Positions 48,533-56,363 of a DNA stretch of 64,000 nucleotides are shown here, piece after piece. The DNA is from Marinobacter changyiensis (GTDB lineage: Bacteria; Pseudomonadota; Gammaproteobacteria; Pseudomonadales; Oleiphilaceae). Below the pieces are notes generated by a model. It was not told the origin of the DNA, ran no database searches, and saw only the letters and a list, made by a program, of their open reading frames with translations. The stretch is from positions 186,001 to 250,000 of the forward strand of contig NZ_VZZZ01000004.1 in NCBI RefSeq assembly GCF_009193265.1, read 5' to 3'. The translations under genes and the position numbers were made by a program. Positions within the stretch are counted from its first letter, which is position 1, and each line of letters opens with the position of its first letter.

Positions 48533-48585
48533 ACCTTTTTGTGAAAAACTTCTGTTACAGGTTGTTTTTTATACAGAACTTCAGT

Positions 48586-49503
48586 TTATCGAATAGTGTG
48601 TTGGCGAGTGGCATCCTCGAGGGCCAGTTTAAGGTCAGGATACTCGAACACAAAACCCTCGGAGGAGAGTCGAGAGGGGATCGCGCGTTGGCCAGTCAGT
48701 AACAGGCGCGACATTTCTCCTAGTGCTATTTTAAGTACTGGAGCGGGCGCCGGGAAGATGGCTGGTCGGTGCAGGACCTCTGCCAGGGTATGAGTAAACT
48801 CACGATTCGTGACGGGATTGGGACTGACAACGTTGTAAGGGCCTTGGGCTGACTCCCTCTCAAGCATCCAGACCAGTGCACCGACCACGTCGTCACGATG
48901 AACCCACGGCATATATTGATTGCCATGCCCAAGGCGACCTCCAAGCCCCAGTTTAAAGGGGGTCAGCATTCGCTGTAGAAAACCACCGCCCGGGCCGGCA
49001 ACCACCCCGGTTCTGGATAGACAGACCCTGACTCCATCCGCGCTGAGCTCTTGCGCTGCCTGCTCCCAATCCCGGCATAATTGATGAGTAAACTCGTCCT
49101 TGGGAGCCGTGTCTTCGGTGACGGGTTCAGATTCCTGCGCCCCATAGAAACCCACCGCGGAGCCGGACACCAGAACAGTCGGGGATTGTTTCCATGAGCG
49201 GATGACACTGACGAGTTCAGCGGTGAGGGCTACTCGACTGTCCCGCAATGCTTGTTTACGCTGCGGCGTCCAACGTTTATCCGCTATACCTTCTCCGGCC
49301 AGGTTGATCACTGCGCCAAATCCTCTGTGGCCTTTCACCTGATCCAGCGACTGTATCGCCGAGACACGCCCGCACAAGGCCAGGACATCCGGAACTGCTT
49401 GCCGACTGAGCACCGTGATGTCGTAGCCTTTGGCGTGTAAAGTGGGGCACAGCCGCTGCCCGATAAACCCGGTTCCACCGGTTATCAGAATGGTTTTACT
49501 CAT
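48586..49503 (-). CDS. TIGR01777-type NAD(P)-dependent epimerase (YfcH/SDR39U1)
   Basis: 305 residues. Rossmann motif TGGTGFIGQRL (about 7-17), VINLAGEGIADKRWTPQRK (about 64-82), SGSAVGFYG (about 112-120) and the C-terminal DUF1731 segment ending in EYPDLKLALED identify the family. Members are extended short-chain dehydrogenases; the E. coli YfcH reaction is not established. The downstream neighbour, a CbiX-type chelatase, is on the same strand but transcribed upstream of it (11-bp gap), suggesting a two-gene unit. Confidence 0.88.
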   Translation of the reverse strand: MSKTILITGGTGFIGQRLCPTLHAKGYDITVLSRQAVPDVLALCGRVSAIQSLDQVKGHRGFGAVINLAGEGIADKRWTPQRKQALRDSRVALTAELVSVIRSWKQSPTVLVSGSAVGFYGAQESEPVTEDTAPKDEFTHQLCRDWEQAAQELSADGVRVCLSRTGVVAGPGGGFLQRMLTPFKLGLGGRLGHGNQYMPWVHRDDVVGALVWMLERESAQGPYNVVSPNPVTNREFTHTLAEVLHRPAIFPAPAPVLKIALGEMSRLLLTGQRAIPSRLSSEGFVFEYPDLKLALEDATRQHTIR

Positions 49504-49514
49504 GATGCCTCACT

Positions 49515-49901
49515 TTAGGATCTTCCTGCGCGAGATGATTTCAGGGTCTCTTCGACCACCGCCCTGATTGCGATCCCGAGTTGCGGGTTCTCACCGACTG
49601 GCGGCGCCAGATTGATTTTAACCCCGTGCTCTGACTCCATGGCGCTGATCATTTCAGGGACATCCTTACGGAGGTGCCTGCCCACAGCAAGAAAAAGAGG
49701 CATGACGGTAAACTGATTGCAGCCTTGTTTGACAGCATTCGCAACAATGGATGCCATGGAGGGCTCTGCAAGTTCCATGTAGGCAACAATCGAGTCAGGC
49801 ACAGCGGCAATGGTGGGGGCTGCCAGCTTTTCAAAGGTTTCGCACCACTTTGGATCGCTACTACCATGTGCGAGTAAGATCACTATATGCTGCTCGGACA
49901 T
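49515..49901 (-). CDS. Single-domain CbiX-type chelatase
   Basis: 128 residues, the short CbiX (small) form. HGSSDPKW (metal and catalytic His at position 12) and MPLFLAVGRHLRKDVPEM (second His near 79) are the family signature. Such proteins insert Co2+, Ni2+ or Fe2+ into sirohydrochlorin or related tetrapyrroles, working as dimers. No other tetrapyrrole genes are near, so the metal is unknown. It lies just upstream of the TIGR01777 gene on the minus strand. Confidence 0.83.
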   Translation of the reverse strand: MSEQHIVILLAHGSSDPKWCETFEKLAAPTIAAVPDSIVAYMELAEPSMASIVANAVKQGCNQFTVMPLFLAVGRHLRKDVPEMISAMESEHGVKINLAPPVGENPQLGIAIRAVVEETLKSSRAGRS

Positions 49902-50005
49902 GAACCCTTTAACTCCCTGGTTACTTGAATTGAGCCGTATGGGCCGCTTCGTCGTTTAATAATTGTAACGCGTTTTGCGCGAGGGAACCCGGAGGTCTAC
50001 CTGAT

Positions 50006-50611
50006 ATGTTCGGATGGCGGGAAATATTGGATTTCTGGTTCGGTGAATTTGATGACATGGGATTGCCTGACGAATTCCACCGTAACCGTTGGTTCCGGTC
50101 CAGCAAGGCCTTCGATCAGGAGATTCGCCGCCGGTTTCTTTCCATGACGCTTCTTGCTTCGGAAGGGGGGTTGGCGCATTGGCGCAAGGAATCCGGCGGT
50201 ACCCTGGCGGAGCTCATTTTACTGGATCAATTTACGCGAAACATCTACAGGGGGACTTCCCTGGCGTTTGGCAATGACAAACTGGCGATCAGGATTTGTA
50301 AAGAGGCTATGGAGAAATCCCAGGACCTTGATTTGCCCCCCGTTTGTCGCGGCTTCTTCTATATGCCACTTCAGCATTCCGAACGGCTGGAAGATCATCA
50401 TATCGCCATTGAACGATACGAGCAGCTAGTGGCGTCCTCTGAAGGAATTTTGAGGGTCTTTCTCGAGAGCTTTCTCCAGTCGGCCCGTGATCATCACGAT
50501 ATCATTGACAAGTTCGGTCGTTTCCCACACCGGAACCACGCCCTGAAGCGACGCTCTTCGGCTGAAGAACAGGCTTATCTCGCGGGGCATGGAAAGCGTT
50601 TCGGTCAGTAA
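50006..50611 (+). CDS. DUF924 family protein
   Basis: 201 residues. The opening WREILDFWFGE and the segments LAELILLDQFTRNIYRG (about 70-86) and FFYMPLQHSE (about 112-121) are characteristic of DUF924, an all-helical TPR-like family of unknown function. No catalytic motif is apparent. It is divergent from the chelatase gene; about 100 bp of intergenic sequence separates them. The ATG follows GGAGG at good distance. Confidence 0.85.
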   Translation: MFGWREILDFWFGEFDDMGLPDEFHRNRWFRSSKAFDQEIRRRFLSMTLLASEGGLAHWRKESGGTLAELILLDQFTRNIYRGTSLAFGNDKLAIRICKEAMEKSQDLDLPPVCRGFFYMPLQHSERLEDHHIAIERYEQLVASSEGILRVFLESFLQSARDHHDIIDKFGRFPHRNHALKRRSSAEEQAYLAGHGKRFGQ

Positions 50612-50667
50612 ACAACCATTGCCCGGGAAGTATTTGGCAGGCGAGGAGCATATTGATGAAATCAGTG

Positions 50668-50696
50668 TTGCACCGGTTAAACGGGCTACGTATACT
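50668..50696 (+). promoter_or_regulatory. Promoter of tRNA-Gly
   Basis: TTGCAC (50668-50673), 17-nt spacer, TATACT (50691-50696). Mature tRNA begins 45 nt after the -10. Confidence 0.65.
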
Positions 50697-50741
50697 CCGT
50701 TTCCGTTGTCGAGCTACACCGCCAATCGACAGCCAGAATTG

Positions 50742-50815
50742 CGGGAATAGCTCAGTGGTAGAGCACAACCTTGCCAAGGTTGGGGTCGCGAGTTCGAATC
50801 TCGTTTCCCGCTCCA
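50742..50815 (+). tRNA. tRNA-Gly (anticodon GCC)
   Basis: 74 nt including encoded CCA. Acceptor GCGGGAA/TTCCCGC, anticodon loop TTGCCAA with GCC at 50773-50775, and T arm with GTTCGAATC. Followed at once by an intrinsic terminator, so it is a single-gene transcript. Confidence 0.97.
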
Positions 50816-50823
50816 GATTCCGG

Positions 50824-50852
50824 AAACCCAGCCCGAAACGGCTGGGTTTTTT
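50824..50852 (+). terminator. Rho-independent terminator after tRNA-Gly
   Basis: AAACCCAGCC (50824-50833) pairs with GGCTGGGTTT (50840-50849) around CGAAAC; six T residues end at 50852. Confidence 0.9.
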
Positions 50853-50990
50853 CGTTAAGGGTCGACTGCCTGCCACCCAACTGGCGCCCGTTCTCGCGTA
50901 TACTGCTCGCAAAGGTCGCCGCCATAATGCCAAAAAGCAAATGCGTGCTCCAGACGGATCCATAATCGGACTTGATGAGGCAGGTGAGCC

Positions 50991-51791
50991 ATGCAGGTTC
51001 AGTCACTGTACTACTACCCGGTAAAATCGCTTCCCGGCATTAAACTTGAACGCATGGAGCTCGATGATTTCGGTCCCGCGGGCGACCGTCGGTGGATGAT
51101 TACCGACCAGTTCGGACAGTTTATTACCCAGCGTAATTATCCGGCACTCGCGCGCGTCGGTATTTCCGTGGAGGCTGGAGTGGTGTCGATTGAGGTGCCG
51201 GGACAGGGGCGCTTCACGCTCGCTGCCAGTGCCGAAGCCCGTAACGTTATGGTCTGGGAGGACTGGGTTGCCGCCCAACGTGCAGAAGCCGGGCCGGCGG
51301 AAGGCCTGAGCAATTTTCTCGGCGTGGCAGTGGATGTGGTCTTTATGACGGAGCTGACTTTTCGCGCTGTCGACCGGGTATGGGTCAGGCAGCGTCGCCG
51401 GGTAGGTTTTGCAGACGGGTTTCCTTTTCTCGTCGTTAACCAGGCCTCGCTCGATGAGCTTAACGCCCGTCTTGGGCATAAAGTCGATATCCGCCGGTTC
51501 CGCCCCAACATTGTGGTTACAGGCTCTGAGCCCTGGGCCGAAGATCGTTGGCGGACACTGGTAATTGGGTCGGCCAGATTCAACCTGGTGAAGCCCTGTT
51601 CCCGTTGCGTGATGACGACAGTGGATCCCGATATGGGCATCAAAGCGGCTGACCAGCAGCCTCTTCGTACCCTTGGGAGCTACCGCCTGCAACCCGGCGG
51701 TGTGATATTTGGAATGAACGCACTACACGATGGTGAAGGCCCGATCTCTCCGGGTGATGCCGTATCGATTGATGAATTTGGAGCAAAGTAA
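50991..51791 (+). CDS. MOSC domain protein (YcbX type)
   Basis: 266 residues. The N-terminal MOSC beta-barrel domain (YYYPVKSLPGIKLERMELDD, about residues 6-25) is followed by the MOSC domain proper with RFRPNIVVTGSEPWAEDRW (about 162-180) and the conserved Cys in KPCSRCVMTTVDPDMG. In E. coli, YcbX reduces N-hydroxylated base analogues using the molybdenum cofactor; a similar role is likely. There is no fused ferredoxin domain. It lies 2 bp upstream of the uup-like gene, so they are probably co-transcribed. Confidence 0.88.
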   Translation: MQVQSLYYYPVKSLPGIKLERMELDDFGPAGDRRWMITDQFGQFITQRNYPALARVGISVEAGVVSIEVPGQGRFTLAASAEARNVMVWEDWVAAQRAEAGPAEGLSNFLGVAVDVVFMTELTFRAVDRVWVRQRRRVGFADGFPFLVVNQASLDELNARLGHKVDIRRFRPNIVVTGSEPWAEDRWRTLVIGSARFNLVKPCSRCVMTTVDPDMGIKAADQQPLRTLGSYRLQPGGVIFGMNALHDGEGPISPGDAVSIDEFGAK

Positions 51792-51793
51792 TA

Positions 51794-53713
51794 ATGCCGT
51801 TGTTGACCCTGGATGATCTGTCCCTGTCGTTTGGCCTGCAGCCGTTACTGGATCATGCATCCTTGACGATTGACCCTGGCGAACGGGTCTGTCTGCTGGG
51901 CCGGAATGGCGAAGGCAAGTCCACGCTGCTCAAAATTGTCAGTGGAGAGGTTATACCGGATGGGGGCAGGGTTCGGCTGGACGAAGGCGCGGTGCTAGCC
52001 GTGTTGCCGCAGAACCTTCCGGCCCAGGATCGGAGAACGGCCTATGAGGTCGTAGCCAGCGCGTTTCCGGAAACGGGCAGCTTGCTGGCACAGTTTCATA
52101 CGTTGTCGCAATCAGCGGACGAGCGCAGCCTTGACGAGTTGATGAAGGTTCAGGAGCGACTTGAAGCACTGGATGGCTGGCGCCTCGATCAGAAAGTGAA
52201 CGCTATTCTGGCGCAGTACCGTATCGACCCTGACCAAACCCTGAACACACTGTCTGGCGGCTGGCAGAGACGAGTACTGCTGGCTCGTGCACTGGTTGGC
52301 GAACCCCATATCCTGATGCTGGACGAGCCCACCAACCATCTGGATGTGCCAGCAATTGCGTGGCTTGAAGAGGCCCTGAGCCAGTTTCGTGGAGCCTTGC
52401 TGTTTGTCAGTCATGACCGAGCCTTTATTCGGCGTATGGCGACCAGGGTGGTAGAACTTGATCGCGGCCATCTGATCAGTTTTGCCGCGACCTACGATCG
52501 GTATCTGGACTTGAAGGAAAAAGCGCTGGAAGAGGAGGAGCGACAGAATGCGCTTTTTGACAAGCGTCTGAAGCAGGAAGAAGTCTGGATAAGGCAGGGT
52601 ATCAAAGCACGACGAACCCGGAACATGGGCCGTGTGAGGGCGCTCAAGGCCATGCGCGAAGAGCGCCAGCAGCGGCGTGAGCGCACTGGGACTGCAAACT
52701 TTGCCGTTGAGGATGCTGCGCGATCCGGTAAGTTGGTGGTGGAGGCAAAAGCTGCCGCTTTTGGCTATGACGCCGACACCCCGATTGTTTCCAACCTGAA
52801 TCTGACCGTGATGCGTGGTGACAAGATTGGTCTCATCGGTGAAAACGGCACGGGGAAGACCACGCTCGTGCGCCTGCTTCTTGGTGAGTTGGAGCCGACA
52901 GCCGGAATCATACGTCTGGGTACTAACCGGGAAGTTGCGTACTTCGATCAGCTCAGAGCAGAGCTGGATCTTTCCCTGAACGCATTGGATAACCTCGCCG
53001 AAGGGCGGGAGTTCATTGATATCAATGGTCAGAGCAAGCATGTCCTGGGTTATCTGCAGGAGTTCCTGTTTACCCCGGAACGTGCCCGTTCACCGGTCAG
53101 CGTTTTCTCCGGTGGCGAGCGGGCGCGGTTGTTGTTGGCAAAGCTCTTCAGCAAACCTGCCAACATACTGGTACTGGATGAGCCCACCAACGATCTCGAT
53201 GTCGAGACCCTTGAGCTACTGGAATCCCAGCTTGTCGAATTTGCAGGCACCGTCGTGGTTATCAGCCACGACCGTGAATTTCTCGACAATGTGGTGACCG
53301 ATACGCTGTTTCTGAACGGGACCGGTGAGGTAAAGCACTTTGTCGGTGGCTACAGTGACTGGCGTAGGCAGAAGGGGCGCTTTCCCGCTGAAGAGAAAAT
53401 TGGCAAACCCAGTGGTAAGGCATCGACCGGAACACCAAAAGCCAGGGGGCAGGCTCCGAAACCTGTTGCGCCGAAAGCCGAGAAGCAGGCCAAGCTCAGT
53501 TACAAGATGAAACATGAGTTGGAGCAGTTGCCAGGCAAGATAGAGGTCTTGGAAGGTGAGGCTGAGGCGATACGTGCGGAAGTCTCTGCACCCGAGTTTT
53601 ACTCACGGCCATCTGGAGATGTGACTGCTGCTTTGGATCGGCTGGCTGAAGTTGAAGCCCGGCTGGAACAAACCATCGAGCGGTGGATGGCGCTGGAAGA
53701 ACAGGATTCCTGA
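51794..53713 (+). CDS. uup: ABC-F family ATPase Uup
   Basis: 639 residues, two ABC domains without membrane segments. Walker A motifs are GRNGEGKST (about 36-44) and GENGTGKTT; signatures are LSGGWQRR and FSGGERAR; Walker B reads LMLDEPTNHLD and LVLDEPTNDLD. The basic linker and the C-terminal coiled coil (about 570-639) match Uup rather than EttA. Uup-type proteins act on ribosomes and influence excision of transposons. It overlaps the next gene (TGATG). Confidence 0.92.
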   Translation: MPLLTLDDLSLSFGLQPLLDHASLTIDPGERVCLLGRNGEGKSTLLKIVSGEVIPDGGRVRLDEGAVLAVLPQNLPAQDRRTAYEVVASAFPETGSLLAQFHTLSQSADERSLDELMKVQERLEALDGWRLDQKVNAILAQYRIDPDQTLNTLSGGWQRRVLLARALVGEPHILMLDEPTNHLDVPAIAWLEEALSQFRGALLFVSHDRAFIRRMATRVVELDRGHLISFAATYDRYLDLKEKALEEEERQNALFDKRLKQEEVWIRQGIKARRTRNMGRVRALKAMREERQQRRERTGTANFAVEDAARSGKLVVEAKAAAFGYDADTPIVSNLNLTVMRGDKIGLIGENGTGKTTLVRLLLGELEPTAGIIRLGTNREVAYFDQLRAELDLSLNALDNLAEGREFIDINGQSKHVLGYLQEFLFTPERARSPVSVFSGGERARLLLAKLFSKPANILVLDEPTNDLDVETLELLESQLVEFAGTVVVISHDREFLDNVVTDTLFLNGTGEVKHFVGGYSDWRRQKGRFPAEEKIGKPSGKASTGTPKARGQAPKPVAPKAEKQAKLSYKMKHELEQLPGKIEVLEGEAEAIRAEVSAPEFYSRPSGDVTAALDRLAEVEARLEQTIERWMALEEQDS

Positions 53714-54396
53714 TGAATATCTTGTATTCATTCCGGTTAGCGGATAACCGGTCTTTTGAATTTCGGGTAAGCGATCAGCCGGGGAGCACGGCTCCAGAAA
53801 GGGTTGGGCTGGCTCCGCAATGGACTCGCCTGGAACATTGCAAGTGCTCGAACTGCCCCCTCAAACCTTCCCCGGGGGCTTATTGTCCTGCGGCGGTGGA
53901 AATGCTGCCAGTAGTAGAGGCTTTTCAGGCTGAGGATGCCTATCAGGACGTTAGCGTGACAGTGAAAGACGAGCGTCGCAGCTATCAGAAGAGCACGACT
54001 CTGGAGGAGGCATTACGTTCATTGCTGGGCCTGAAAATGGCAATGAGTAGTTGCCCATTGCTGTCAGAACTCAAGCCCATGGCTATCCATCACTTGCCGT
54101 TTGCCACCACAGACGAATTTATCATGCGCAGCGTTTCCCACTATTTGCTGCAACAGTATTTTGACAAGCGTAGCGGCGGCCAACCGGACTGGGAGCTCAA
54201 TGGGCTGGTTGAGCGCAATCAACGGCTGCAACTGGTCAATCAGGCACTCTGGCAGCGGATTCACTCCGTCTGCCAAGGCGACAGCAATCTCAAGGCCCTG
54301 CTGAACTTTTTCTCGATGGCTTCAAGCGTGAGCTTTGCTCTTGAAAGTCAGCTTCGCAAACTTGACGCGCGTATGCAGGGCGATACCCGGATCTGA
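53713..54396 (+). CDS. Unrecognised cytoplasmic protein with Cys cluster
   Basis: 227 residues from ATG 53713, whose first base is the last base of the uup stop (TGATG), so translation is probably coupled. The N-terminal 30 residues (MNILYSFRLADNRSFEFRVS) look beta-rich. A tight cluster HCKCSNC (about residues 46-52) with another Cys at about 62 (GAYCP) and one at 117 (SSCPL) suggests metal binding. The rest is mostly helical. No signal peptide or membrane helix is visible. I do not recognise the family with certainty. It converges on a universal stress protein gene with no gap. Confidence 0.75.
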   Translation: MNILYSFRLADNRSFEFRVSDQPGSTAPERVGLAPQWTRLEHCKCSNCPLKPSPGAYCPAAVEMLPVVEAFQAEDAYQDVSVTVKDERRSYQKSTTLEEALRSLLGLKMAMSSCPLLSELKPMAIHHLPFATTDEFIMRSVSHYLLQQYFDKRSGGQPDWELNGLVERNQRLQLVNQALWQRIHSVCQGDSNLKALLNFFSMASSVSFALESQLRKLDARMQGDTRI

Positions 54397-54828
54397 TCAG
54401 TGAATTCTGACCGCCAGCACGTCGCAGATGGCCCCGTGAAGTACTCCATTCGCGGTAGACCCCAGCAGTAGCTGAAAGCCCTTGCGGCCATGGCTGCCTA
54501 CAATCACCAAATTAACCGACAGTTCTTCAGACAGCCTGTGAATCTCGGATTCCGGCCGCCCAACCGTAACAATCTGGTTTGATTCCGGTACACCGTACTC
54601 GACACCGTATGAGTGCAGTTGAGCCTTGGCTGCTTTGTCGAGCTGTTCTTGCAGTTCGGTCAGGTCCATCGGTATGTCACCGCCGTAAGCGTAACCAACG
54701 GGTTCTACCACGTGCACAAGTATAATTTCCGCACCGCTGGACTCTCTTATCGCCTTCGCTTTCTCCAGCACCTGAGGAGCCTCTTCCGTAAGATCAATTG
54801 CAACAAGAATTTTACCGTATACGGCCAT
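54397..54828 (-). CDS. Universal stress protein, UspA family
   Basis: 143 residues, single Usp domain. KILVAIDLTEEAPQVLEKA opens the fold. The C-terminal VIVGSHGRKGFQLLLGSTA corresponds to the G-2x-G-9x-G(S/T) nucleotide-binding motif, though the middle glycines are partly altered (GSHGRKGFQLLLGST fits). It may bind ATP. Such proteins are induced by starvation and stress. GGAG lies 7 nt before the ATG. The stop codon abuts the stop of the upstream convergent gene. Confidence 0.9.
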   Translation of the reverse strand: MAVYGKILVAIDLTEEAPQVLEKAKAIRESSGAEIILVHVVEPVGYAYGGDIPMDLTELQEQLDKAAKAQLHSYGVEYGVPESNQIVTVGRPESEIHRLSEELSVNLVIVGSHGRKGFQLLLGSTANGVLHGAICDVLAVRIH

Positions 54829-54984
54829 GCCTGCTCTCCTTCATTAAATGATAGTGAGTCACGTATTTCATTCTTAATCTTAGGCCAGTTTCGTTATTCT
54901 CACATGGAGGCAGGTCAAATTTTCGGGGAAATATCAGAACATTGAAGAGACAGGGAGCGGGAGAGATTGGCAAATAAGCAGTAG

Positions 54985-55010
54985 AAGGACGCAGCTTGGG
55001 CTACGTCCTT
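54985..55010 (-). terminator. Hairpin after the exported helical protein gene
   Basis: On the minus strand AAGGACGTAG pairs with CTGCGTCCTT over a CCCAAG loop (10 bp, one G-U). It begins 6 nt after the stop codon. The following sequence (TTCTACTG) is only weakly T-rich, so termination is probable but not strong. Confidence 0.55.
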
Positions 55011-55016
55011 TATACG

Positions 55017-55829
55017 TCAAACAGGCTGATGCAGCAGTCCGATGGTTTCGCTGAGGCCTTCGAGAATACCCTTTGAATAACGGTCAATAATGAAGGGCAC
55101 GTTGTCGTCGTTGTAATTGATGTAGGAACTGCGAATGAACTGCCATTTTGATGATACCCCATCAATGGCTTGCTTAAGGCCGCCCGCGTTGTCATCGGCC
55201 TTCAGTTCAACCATCAGGGCATCAAAAACCTTTGCTTGCTCATCAAGTGGAACCTCTGTATCCGCTCCCTGAAAAGTCTGGGCTACTGAAGAATTGGAAC
55301 GTGCAGAATATTTAGACATCATCTGGGCCATCAGAACGGCCGCTGAACGAGCCGCTTCAATACGCCGGTCGCTATCGGTCCGGGAACTCTCACGGGCACG
55401 CGTGTACAGTTTGGTCGAGATGGTACTGAGAGCCTGGGCCTGATTCGCCATTTCAGACATCAGTCGCATATCCGGATAACCTTGCTGCCGGACATCGTTG
55501 ATATTCTGTCTCATGAGTTCCTTGTACTTGTCGAACTCAGTGGTTAATCCGGCTAGCTGAGCTTCTGTCAGCACCTCTGAGTTGTTCTCATTAATTGCAT
55601 TGATGGAATTATTGGCACTATTAACGCTTGCAACTACTTCGTTGAGGATGACCGTGTCACCACTTGCACTGAACTGGTAGTAGGCTGCCAGGCCAACAAA
55701 ATTACTGATGCGAAAGGTATGAAGATCTGTCAGCAGAACTGATTCATCAGCTCTTGTGCCAAAAGAGGCGAGCAACAGCAGGACAACGCCGACGATTAAT
55801 GAGTGGTTACCGAGTCGAGCGTTTTTCAT
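55017..55829 (-). CDS. Unrecognised exported helical protein
   Basis: 270 residues with a signal peptide (HSLIVGVVLLLLASFGTRA, cleaved near residue 27). The mature part of about 243 residues appears entirely alpha-helical, with long amphipathic stretches and Ser/Asn/Ala-rich heptads (for example SANNSINAINENNSEVLTEA). Composition resembles the periplasmic helical-bundle sensing domains of chemoreceptors and PilJ-like proteins, but there is no membrane anchor or output domain. The function is unknown and I do not recognise a family. Monocistronic, with its own hairpin terminator. Confidence 0.72.
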   Translation of the reverse strand: MKNARLGNHSLIVGVVLLLLASFGTRADESVLLTDLHTFRISNFVGLAAYYQFSASGDTVILNEVVASVNSANNSINAINENNSEVLTEAQLAGLTTEFDKYKELMRQNINDVRQQGYPDMRLMSEMANQAQALSTISTKLYTRARESSRTDSDRRIEAARSAAVLMAQMMSKYSARSNSSVAQTFQGADTEVPLDEQAKVFDALMVELKADDNAGGLKQAIDGVSSKWQFIRSSYINYNDDNVPFIIDRYSKGILEGLSETIGLLHQPV

Positions 55830-56363
55830 CGGATAGGTTCTCCGTTGGTGCGATTTTGTTATTGTAGCCCCGCCAAACCGGCCAAGTGCGGTATCGCCTG
55901 CATTTTCCGGTCATGGCGGGCGATCTTGTCTGCGGCCACCTTAAAACGGATGCCAGACTGTTAGACTAAAGTTCGATGATGAAGGTAAAGTAAGTAGGTC
56001 GCCCAATCAAGCAGTTTTCTGTTTGGTACGGTGGTATAAATTGTAAAGAAGTTTTACGGGTAGCCTTCAAAATGACAGTAGTTTCTAACATTTATGCATT
56101 AACCCGCTGAATAATTTTAGTTAATTTGCTAGTTTCCGGTGCTTGCAGGCAGGCTGGCGTTCAGGTTGTCTCTCCGGGCTTGTAAGAAACAAATTGACAA
56201 ACGGACCGTTTTTTTTCATCGTGTGCCCCTCTCGATTCAAACGACTGTATGAATTCTGAATCGAATGACCGGGCAGTGACCGAAATCGCTGCTTAATCGG
56301 ATCACCGGCCAGGTTTCTCCCGGTGACCGCACGCAGTTCCCAACACAGACTGGAGATCAGTTG
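55830..56363. promoter_or_regulatory. 534-bp intergenic region upstream of fadBA with two inverted repeats
   Basis: I find no gene here. Two symmetric elements stand out. AAACGGACCGTTT (56200-56212) overlaps a TTGACA hexamer (56195-56200) and resembles the CAAAC-N-GTTTG boxes of the fatty-acid regulator PsrA, but with a 5-bp spacer. TCGATTCA (56232-56239) and TGAATCGA (56257-56264) form an 8-bp perfect inverted repeat with a 17-bp spacer. Either could be the fad operator. No clear -10 accompanies the TTGACA. Confidence 0.4.
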
